DNA of 64,000 bases, from positions 3,263,998-3,327,997 of the forward strand of contig NC_064045.1 of NCBI RefSeq assembly GCF_932526225.1, read 5' to 3'. Position numbers and translations under genes: made by a program. Below the pieces are notes generated by a model. The model saw nothing but the letters and a program-made list of their open reading frames with translations, had not been told where the DNA came from and searched no databases. Numbering within the stretch: the stretch's first letter is position 1; the number at the start of each line of letters is the position of its first letter. Below are positions 56,616 through 64,000 of this stretch, in pieces. This DNA comes from Nematostella vectensis (lineage: Eukaryota > Cnidaria > Anthozoa > Actiniaria > Edwardsiidae).

Positions 56616-57917
56616 ATGCCCAAGATTAAAATGGTGAGCATAAACAAATATGTATATTTTCGGCGTTATTTTACACATTTGGGTAAAAATGTCATTTAGC
56701 TTTTTTATTGTAGTTTTGAAATTGCGATAGTACTTTATTACTGCTACAGTAAATCAACCTGTTATATCGACACCCTCAAGACTGTCTAATGAAGAGTCAT
56801 CCGTAATAGCGAAAGTCTGTAATGAATGTCGGTCTCGTCAGGGATTGTGTTTCTGTCCATAATAACAAGGTTTGCGTAATAGCGGGGTGCTCATAAGGCG
56901 AGAGTTGAGTGTAGCGATAGTCCATATTAATGAGAGATACCTGTCATTTCTTTGTATGTCGGTCTTGCCGAGGATCGTATCTTTATCTCTATTTAAACGG
57001 AATGTCCTTGATAGCGGGGTGTTCATAAGGCGAGGATTAACTTTTCATACATAGAAAAAAAGCTTGTATTTAGTACAAACTGATTTTGACTCGCTATTTG
57101 GCTCTAAATTGACCGCCAGTTATTGGAGAAGGCTATTTTTTTGTTTTGAAAACTGTTAGATTTGGCTACCGAGTAACCCATTTTTCACATGTAGACACTA
57201 TAATGGGGGAATGTTATTGCTTTACTGCATCACCTCGTAGATTTAATATTCCTATCTTTATTATTTTTATACACTTTTTACTGATTTGCCTTGTTTATTG
57301 AAGAGTGCCAAATCTTTATATATATCTTAGGCTTGGATGCTTCAGGTTTTTGTGATAGATTTGCTCATTATACCTGGCTCAAATTCTTACGCTTTCTTAC
57401 GGTCCTGCTTTTGTAACTGTTCTCTGGATTATACCTAAGCGTTTAAGTTACCTGTGCTGTATATTTATTTATTTATTTATTTCTATTTTTGCGACTCCAA
57501 TAAAAGCTGTCTGATTTTAGCCGGGCCATATCATAGACAGAAATAGGCTTAGGAGGATTTACGGATTAATGCCATCAATAGACTTGCGTGATTTTGGCTC
57601 ATTCCTAAGCATTATTTACCCAGACTCCGTTTACTTTAAGACTCAGTGCTAAAATTCTATACAGTTGAAAATGTAATGAAACTTTTGACATTGCCGTCGT
57701 AAAGCAAGAGGGAACTTAAAATGGATCAAGCTTTCTGAACGTTTATTAAGGAGAACTTTCTTATAATATTGCAAACAATATCGATTATCAAACAACATGT
57801 TTGATAATCGTTGAAACGGAAAGGTGTGCTCAGATTTGATGAACGCTTTTTGAGCCATAAAAGGCAGTTCCTTGTTACATTGCTTCAGTGCCGCACCGCA
57901 AGTTTCTTGGAAGTGGA
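56616..57917. other. Downstream of HAUS2, repeat fragments
   Basis: No gene recognised. A duplicated segment (TGTCGGTCTCGTCAGGGATT ... AGCGGGGTGCTCATAAGGCG at 56828-56903, and TGTCGGTCTTGCCGAGGATC ... AGCGGGGTGTTCATAAGGCG at 56958-57034) is present. ATTT repeats lie near 57460-57490 and an AATAAA at 57499. Confidence 0.6.
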
Positions 57918-58562
57918 ATGAAGGGAAGTCGCAGTATTCTAAGAACTACATGCCTTCGTAGTGCCACCACGGACCGAGAGGAGCTAAATGTCATACAGGG
58001 TTTCGAGGATGCTGAGAAAAGTCTGGAAAGCCGACTTGACTGGAAGGCTAAGCGTTTCCAGGAAGATTCCTTTTTTCTCGGAACCAGAAAGGAAGTTAGA
58101 GAAATAGAATGCGAAGAGGAGTCTGATTCTCTTGTTGTAAAAGGGATATCACAATGTCTTGTGCCAAGAAAAATTGAATCGAAAGAAAGAACAAGAAACA
58201 ATCGCCATTTTAAGCGTGACTCTAGAAATGATATTTCGGTACGTGATGAGAAAGTTCCGCACTTCTCTGTTGTTGTTAAAGAAAATAAGAAGTCTATTCA
58301 TTACGGCCATTCCGGTTCATGTAATTCAGCTATTCAAAGAACGAATCCAGCAAAGAAAACGGCCCGTGGGCTTAAACAGCAACAACAAGCAATTCTCACT
58401 GGGACCTCAAGAGAAACTGTTCTCAGCCCAGCAAATCTAGAGCTGGATTACAGGCTTTTGGCTAGAAGGGTGGCCAAGCGTTATCCAAGGGGGGGGGGGG
58501 GGGGGGCTGCAACCCTCTTCGTTTTTGCCGATGTTCTTTACCGACAATTAAAGAGGATGTAG
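57918..58562 (+). CDS. Unidentified protein, 214 aa
   Basis: I do not recognise this gene. The ATG at 57918 opens a frame of 214 aa, rich in Lys, Arg, Glu and Ser (MKGSRSILRTTCLRS, RLDWKAKRFQEDSFFLGTRK, VREIECEEESDS, ANLELDYRLLARRVAKRYP). There is no signal peptide, membrane segment or known domain. A run of about 18 G at 58490-58507 encodes poly-Gly near the end, and beyond it the frame looks non-coding. The true C-terminus may therefore be an exon end before the G run, with a GTACGT donor-like site at 58239 as one option. A charged nuclear or ciliary protein, or a chance frame, are both possible. Confidence 0.4.
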   Translation: MKGSRSILRTTCLRSATTDREELNVIQGFEDAEKSLESRLDWKAKRFQEDSFFLGTRKEVREIECEEESDSLVVKGISQCLVPRKIESKERTRNNRHFKRDSRNDISVRDEKVPHFSVVVKENKKSIHYGHSGSCNSAIQRTNPAKKTARGLKQQQQAILTGTSRETVLSPANLELDYRLLARRVAKRYPRGGGGGAATLFVFADVLYRQLKRM

Positions 58563-59153
58563 ATTGTCTAGATTGCCGAACAGCGAAAACAAACTCGCCC
58601 AGAAGTAGGTCCAAGTCCAGGTTGCTTTTGCCGATTATCTGACATGACGAAAAACTTGCGCATGAGCACTGCGAAGAGATACTTAAAAGAAGCCTCGATT
58701 TCGTGCAATGGCCGTCTTGCTTTTCAGATTCCCTATTGAAAACCCTTCTACCGTGAAGCACTGAAGCATGCGTTTTTCGCATTGCTATTGGCCTACTTCT
58801 CAAAAATGTCAAGATAACCACGGTAGCGCGCGTCGCATTGTAAGAACTTTTCAGATATTTCATATGTTTCAAATGTTGCCTACGAATTGCTAAGAAAATG
58901 ATAAAAATCAAAATTTCAAATGCAGGGAGCTTAGTATGCGGCAACATTCCTGAGACATTACTCGCATATTATGTTCAATCGTAAATGCGCGTATGACCAT
59001 GTAAATTAAAATTCAAAGCATAAGCTACAAATCTCGCTATTGTTCTGCCATATTGTGCTATTCCAGAAAAAAAAACCCTACTCTTCCCATGGAATAAATT
59101 TTCTTTGAGGACTGGCCTCCATCTCACCAACAATAAGCGACTAACACTTACTT
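58563..59153. other. Intergenic, no gene seen
   Basis: It includes the ACCACGGTAGCGCGCGTCG segment near 58817 that recurs near 13280. No domain-bearing frame. Confidence 0.5.
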
Positions 59154-59328
59154 ATCACGTGACTTTTGGGTGTCAAATTCAAGCCAAAATAAACAAAAAA
59201 AAGACTGGGCCTGTCACGCCAGAGAACGACGAAAACATGAAATCTTTAAATGAAAATAAGCCCTTTCCGACAAACAAATTTTCTGTTTTACCGCGCGTGC
59301 GAGTTTGCCAACCCAAAAGTCACGTGAT
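59154..59328. mobile_element. 175-bp inverted-repeat element with CACGTGA ends
   Basis: ATCACGTGACTTTTGGGT at 59154-59171 is matched by its reverse complement at 59311-59328, with weaker pairing beyond. A single related terminus lies at about 30397-30440 (TCACGTGCCTTTTTGGGTGG, CAAACTAGCGCGCG). Non-coding. Confidence 0.7.
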
Positions 59329-59539
59329 CTGTCGTGCAAGTCGGCTAAAGGTTCAATTAACTCCTGCAAATGACCGTCTTTAAATAAAATTGATGGAATT
59401 AAATATTCGCATTCCTTTAAGTTTTCGAGTACCCTCATGGGAAGGGAATGCTATATTGAATATTTATATTTTATGTTGCTTAGTCCCCTTGATGTATGGC
59501 GGGCGCTAAGGGGCGTTTTGGGTTAATTTTGTTGCCTTT
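59329..59539. other. 3' flank of the EF-hand gene
   Basis: Unremarkable AT-rich DNA downstream, on the minus strand, of the EF-hand stop codon. Confidence 0.4.
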
Positions 59540-59783
59540 CTAATGAGAAAGCTGTATCAGTCCCGACTCTCCGCCTCTATGTTCCAGCGCCTTGATGCAT
59601 TCCTTCAGCGATTTCTTTGCGATGACGACAAATTCCTCGTATCCCAGCTTGCCGTCACCATCCTGGTCGAGCATTCCTATAAGCTCCTCTGCCTCATCTT
59701 GTGTCAGGGCGTCTCCAAGAGTTGTGACGGCCACGCGAAGCTCCTCCGCAGAAATGTACCCGTCGCCATTACGGTCAAATACC
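59540..59783 (-). CDS. Terminal exon of a calmodulin/troponin-C-like EF-hand protein
   Basis: Read from 59783 (acceptor AACATCACAG just before it) in phase 1, the exon gives VFDRNGDGYISAEELRVAV, then a linker, then MLDQDGDGKLGYEEFVVIA, and ends GLIQLSH with a stop at 59540. The two 12-residue loops, DRNGDGYISAEE and DQDGDGKLGYEE, keep every calcium-coordinating position of canonical EF-hands (third and fourth hands of a four-hand protein). A C-terminal extension of nearly 30 residues distinguishes it from calmodulin. The exons for hands 1-2 should lie at higher coordinates on the minus strand; I could not find them, so the gene may extend past the window or be a fragment. Confidence 0.75.
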
Positions 59784-59810
59784 CTGTGATGTTAAAAAAA
59801 TTATATTAAA

Positions 59811-60041
59811 TTAAAACATCCGTGATGGGGCGAGTAGGCGTGGAGGCGAGCACGTTGCCCAAAGGTGGAGGAGTCGATGGAGAATCTGATGCGGCCGGGG
59901 AGGACGTGGAGTTGATGTGGAGTTGATGGTGGATAGTTCGAGTTGCGCTCTTGTTAGCTCTAACTGGAGTTTTAAGCTATCTTGCTTGACTTTTTCCAGT
60001 TGCAGTTGTTGGGTCAGTCGGTTGTGGGGGTTGTGCCGCAA
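59811..60041 (-). other. Minus-strand frame with Gln/Leu coiled-coil, uncertain
   Basis: The frame has LTQQLQLEKVKQDSLKLQL and ELTRAQLELSTI, then Thr/Pro-rich sequence. It looks like a coiled-coil segment of a transposon or gag-like protein rather than part of the EF-hand gene, whose intron it occupies. No other domain is present. Confidence 0.25.
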
Positions 60042-60275
60042 TGGCGCCTGCCATCTCAGGCAGATTTAACTCAATATGCGCCGAGATGTCGGCGATATCC
60101 TGGTTTATCGGGGAAAGTGCTTGCTTTTGTATTGATTTAGTTTACGAAGACGAGCAAAGAAGACGAGCAAAAGTATTTGGAGTAAAAAAAATGGATGCTC
60201 TCTGCGTGGCAAACGTTTAAGGGTAGAAATATATTAAAACATTTGTCCCATATCGGTCATTGTACACATAAGCGA

Positions 60276-60325
60276 TCTCATCCGTCGCCATTACGTTCAA
60301 ATTCCCTGTGATGTTAAAAAATAAT
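60276..60325 (-). pseudogene. Decayed duplicate of the EF-hand exon start
   Basis: The plus-strand segment CCGTCGCCATTACGTTCAAA with TTCCCTGTGATGTTAAAAAA repeats almost exactly the acceptor and first codons of the exon at 59783. Translated on the minus strand it gives EFERNGDG and then a stop, so only about 40 bp are retained. It shows that part of the gene, with its splice acceptor, was duplicated about 520 bp away. Confidence 0.65.
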
Positions 60326-60804
60326 GCACCTGTCATATTTGCTGCGATTTTTAATATTCTGCGAATTCTTGTGAACAATTGCCAACCCGCTTCCTGGCTC
60401 CTGCCATTCAAACTGACTGAATTACATTTGGTGCCTTTTGATTGGTCAGCGGCTTGCAGAGAGTTGTCGTGATTGGAAAACCATTTTGGTGCTAGCTAAT
60501 GAATTCGCTTCAAGGATGTCCAATGACAGAAGGCGATTTGATTGTTCGGAATAGTCGCGAAGAATATTGAAAAGTGGAGCAACACAGTTACAATATCGGT
60601 CATTCTACACATACTGATGGCAACCTGAAGGAGGTCTCGAAGGCACTATGAATAATTGATCGCCAGCCAGGGGTGAAATGACGAGAACTTAACTCAGTAA
60701 ATAATTACCCTTTTTATATTTATTTTGCCTGTTTTTAAGCCTGATTTTCAGAAGCTTATGAGAAAAAAAAATCAAGAATGAATACGATATATTTGTCTAC
60801 CTTT

Positions 60805-60875
60805 AAACGGTCAACCCCTATTAAGTGGCCATATCTCGCGGTTCTTCCAAGAGTTGGCCGCTTAATAGAGGTACC
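60805..60875. repeat. Palindromic CCGCTTAATAGAGG repeat
   Basis: GGTCAACCCCTATTAAGTGGCC and GGCCGCTTAATAGAGGTACC form an imperfect hairpin with a loop of about 25 bp. Related words (GACCGCTTAA, GTTGACCG, GGCCGCTTAA) recur near 30778, 37690-37880 and 51985, so this is a dispersed family. Confidence 0.65.
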
Positions 60876-62484
60876 AATGTAAAAATGTATGAATGAATAA
60901 ATACAACACTTTGAAAGATTTAATGCCGAGATCAAATCTTTTAGCCTTTCCCCTTAAGTAGTTGCTCTTGCAAATAAGCAACACTTCCTCATTTTCCCCT
61001 CGTCGTGTACAATGAAGACATTTTAATCTTTCTGCCGCAAGCCAAAATTCACAGATGAAGGATATTCTAATCATCCTTTTGTTTCGTACAATTCATAATC
61101 ATTCACAGCCAGAGATCCGGTATTTATGAAGGAAGCTTCCTTCATATTAAGGGCAGGGATTATCATGCAAAACATGGCTGTCGAAAGTAATAAAGTTAGC
61201 ACGCAGGTGGCTTAAAAAGGAAGTCAATTCTTTGCATAACGTCGCAATATTATTGCCAAGTGATCTTTTTTTTCAAAATATTATCTTATTATCGTAGCTT
61301 TGTGTAGTTTCTGAATCAACAGGATAACAGAGAAGAAAGAATAGTTTGACCATTTTAAACCCCTTAAAAAACGGATTTCAAGACAAACTGCGTCGTAGTC
61401 GTTTTTTTGCACGGATCCCTTCACATGGGCAGTAGGAATGGAGTTTGTCATCGTGAACGTGTCAAAACACTTTTTCATCATTACGGTGAAAAACTCTTTA
61501 AGGTTTAAACACAAAAGTAAATAAAATGTTACGAAGGTCACTGCCGTTACCATAACGGCCGATACACTGTTAGATTAAAAAGTAAATTGACAAACACCGA
61601 AATTTGCTCTAACATCGTTTATCTTGTTTAACTTCTCGAGCGGCATACTCTCTGTGTAGCTAAAAAAATCCGGTCGAGCGGGGTTGCGATAATATCTGAG
61701 CTGCTAATTTAAAAGCACCGTGGAACCCAAAGACTGCAATGCGCTGAAACGAGCGGAAACATCACTTGCCAATCAGGAAAATAACCCGCGGGTAAACGTT
61801 CACGACGCTTGCTCAATTTCCACAGTCAGCTCCCTGCAGAGAGTGACCATAAGTTTAACTCATAGTCTATCTAGGCCTTTTTCTGGATATCTGAATATCG
61901 CGTTATATGAAAGTACAGGGGCCCGTACAGGTGCATGTGAAGCGGAAACGGCAACCTTTCAAATACAAGGCCTCTTTTTATTTTTCTCTCGCTGACCCGC
62001 TGAACTCAGTCTTTGTGGTTTGCGAGAAAAAAATCCTTCATTCTCGGAACCAGTTCTTTAGTTTTAAAGGCATGACGCGATACATTGTGTAAAGAACGTA
62101 AAGGTAACCTTCACAACTGATCTTTCACTTTCATTCGTTTTCATTCTATTTCAATTTCCGTAATAAAATAAAATAAGAAATGTGTTTTTTTAAGTAATTT
62201 CCTATGGAGAACAAAATTTCTAAGGGTTTTCGTTCTTTTTGGGGCTAAATTTGTAACATTTGATAGGACTGAAACACAAAGGTTTTTGCAGTATCGTGTT
62301 ATAAATATGAAACAGGCACACCCTATTGAAATTAGACTACCAAAATTGTCCCTATTAAAATTAATCCTTTGCAAATATCAGTTTATGAGAATAAGAGCCG
62401 GCATAAAATACGTACGTTGCCTCAATATACTTCTACGTAAAAAATGTTGTAAATATTACAAAAACAAGAAACACAAAGAAGGCC

Positions 62485-62500
62485 CTAGGTTCGAACCTGG
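62485..62500 (+). other. tRNA B-box-like palindrome
   Basis: AGGTTCGAACCTGGGG contains GGTTCGAACC, the pol III B-box consensus and a palindrome. No A-box or cloverleaf is present at the expected distance upstream, so it is not called a tRNA. It may be a SINE remnant. Confidence 0.3.
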
Positions 62501-64000
62501 GGTCCTTTTTGCAAAATATCAATATTATATTCAGGCTAGCTTGTTTTTCTTCTCAAGTGGTAAATTTTAAGTAGACCGTTGCACGTTGCATACAGTATGA
62601 CCCGTGGTCATACTGTATCTTTTTTTATCTTTTATTTATCTTTTTTGCTTCTTAATTATAGATATTTTAACACTGTACATATACCGTCTGGGCGCTCGAG
62701 TGTCCGGCTAGGCAAACAGATTTTCAGACGTAGGTTTAATTGCAGGAAATTGCAGTATTTGTTTGGTGGTAGTCTATTTTGAAGTTCAAATGTATAAAGG
62801 AGGTATGGTGGACAACAAAATATCCATCTTGTTTTTGTTTATTAGGAAAGGGTTTTCCTTTTTATGTTGTAATTGATTTCATAATTGAATTTCTAAACCC
62901 TTACGGATATTTTATTTGCGTTTCTTACTGGTTTAGAATGCGGTTTTCCTAATAATCTACGTATAAAAAGTGTCGAATTTAGATAACAGTCAGCGACATT
63001 TGGGAGAAACCGCAATTTATAGCACTTGTTCTATTGACAATGCAAAACAATATCTGTTGGGAAACATTAAAAACAATTATCCCAGCTGGTGTTAGATAAC
63101 GGCTCATTTGATTTAGCGATGTTTTTTTTAATCGTAAATATATATTTTTTATTTTAGGAAAAGTTCAAATAGAAGTTTCATTATTGATATCCTAGGATTT
63201 CAAGAGCGGTTAAATTAAGCCGACTGCATTTTTTACGGTTTATGCACTCAAGCAGAATTATTAGCAACTAAGATATTTAACAATGTTCTAAATTACACAT
63301 TTTAGATGCTAGCGATATATTATTTGGTTACTCCAAAGCGTTATATGATATGTAAATCAGGTTTCGAAATGGGAATTTGTAAGAAAGGAAGTGCGAAATC
63401 GGTATTTTTGAAACTCTCTTAAATTTCTATTGGGTAATAGTACTTAACATGAGCACTGATGGGTTTAAAGTCTTAGCAAATAGGTAGAAAAATGGGATAT
63501 CGAACGGCTAATGAAACTGCGCATTTGAGGTAAAGAATATTTCTTTCTTCTTGGCTCATGATAGAGAAATGGAAATTTAAAAAGCGGGTTTAATCATGGA
63601 GCACTTTCCATCTCTATTAGTTTTAATGAAGCAAACCTGACACCTCCAGAAAGTGTGAAATTTTCAAAACCACTGACGACGACGATTCAAAATTTGAATT
63701 CCAGACAGAAATATAAGACTCGCATAAAATTTATACGAATGGTTTATGAAATAAGACTTCAACGTCTATATAATATATGTTAGAAGTTTTTTTACTAGCA
63801 AAAAAAAACCCTGAAAAATAGAACAGAGATTTAAAAATTTAGTTAAAAATATATATTTAAAGCAACTTGAATAATTAGAAAAAGAGGATTTTGTTTTGCT
63901 GGTAACTTCTCTGAAATTGATTTAGAAATGAACAAGCTATTAGATTGTGAATTGGGTTAAAGAAACAGGTAGAAAAGATCATGTTTTGATTTAAAGTTTA

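Larger units (their letters stand above)
60412..64000. other. Gene-poor right end
   Basis: No convincing gene. It holds a palindromic repeat at 60805-60875, a tRNA B-box-like palindrome at 62485-62500, and otherwise AT-rich sequence with short frames lacking domains. Confidence 0.5.

Noticed and set aside
62485-62500. tRNA gene
   Set aside because: Only the B-box-like palindrome is present. No A-box, anticodon arm or acceptor pairing is found around it.

Overview
The window is nuclear DNA of an animal, most likely an anthozoan cnidarian (sea anemone or coral). The evidence is AT-rich sequence, GT-AG introns with consistent phases, metazoan gene families (NMDA-type glutamate receptor, PGAP4/TMEM246, HAUS2 of augmin, F-box/LRR, immunoglobulin receptor, EF-hand), and a dense load of Ty3/Gypsy, CR1-like, LINE, Mutator-like, Crypton-like and short inverted-repeat elements. 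The species cannot be fixed from sequence alone.

Layout. 1-3822: a decayed Ty3/Gypsy retrotransposon on the minus strand, with its 5' LTR at 3656-3822. 5948-7186: an intronless PGAP4-like glycosyltransferase (+). 7946-9475: a trinucleotide microsatellite, then a repeat array rich in CRE palindromes. 9543-10965: a broken CR1-like element (-) carrying a 44-bp minisatellite. 11298-11490: a foldback element with perfect 60-bp arms. 13729-14937: a secreted Ser/Thr-rich protein (+) with three six-cysteine modules of the C...CxxxC...C...CxC pattern. 16642-18451: a Mutator-like transposase pseudogene (-). 18977-19955: a 35-bp minisatellite.

22504-40620: an NMDA-type ionotropic glutamate receptor (+), pieced together here from 11 to 13 exons. 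All exon phases agree, and the 932-aa (short) or 1022-aa (long) product has an amino-terminal domain, split ligand-binding domain, M1 to M4 and a tail. Its introns hold many repeats, a LINE 3' end and a Crypton-like pseudogene. 41713-48485: a small immunoglobulin-superfamily receptor (+; 4 exons, 328 aa) with a large LINE in intron 2.

49386-51074: an F-box/LRR protein (-), head to head with HAUS2 (+, 51680-56615, 6 exons, 227 aa). HAUS2 intron 2 contains a long minisatellite with an inverted central block. 57918-58562 is an unidentified ORF. 59540-59783 (-) is a terminal exon with two EF-hands, and a decayed copy of its 5' end lies about 520 bp away. 60412-64000 shows no convincing gene.

The genes are not an operon and no shared pathway links them. 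Two neighbours, the receptor (long form) and the Ig protein, both end in class I PDZ-ligand-like tails, which hints at membrane scaffolding but is not evidence of a joint system. No viral, CRISPR or prokaryotic defence system was found. The most interesting items are the unusual pore and ligand residues of the receptor, the three-module cysteine protein, the CRE-octamer array and the inverted minisatellite.
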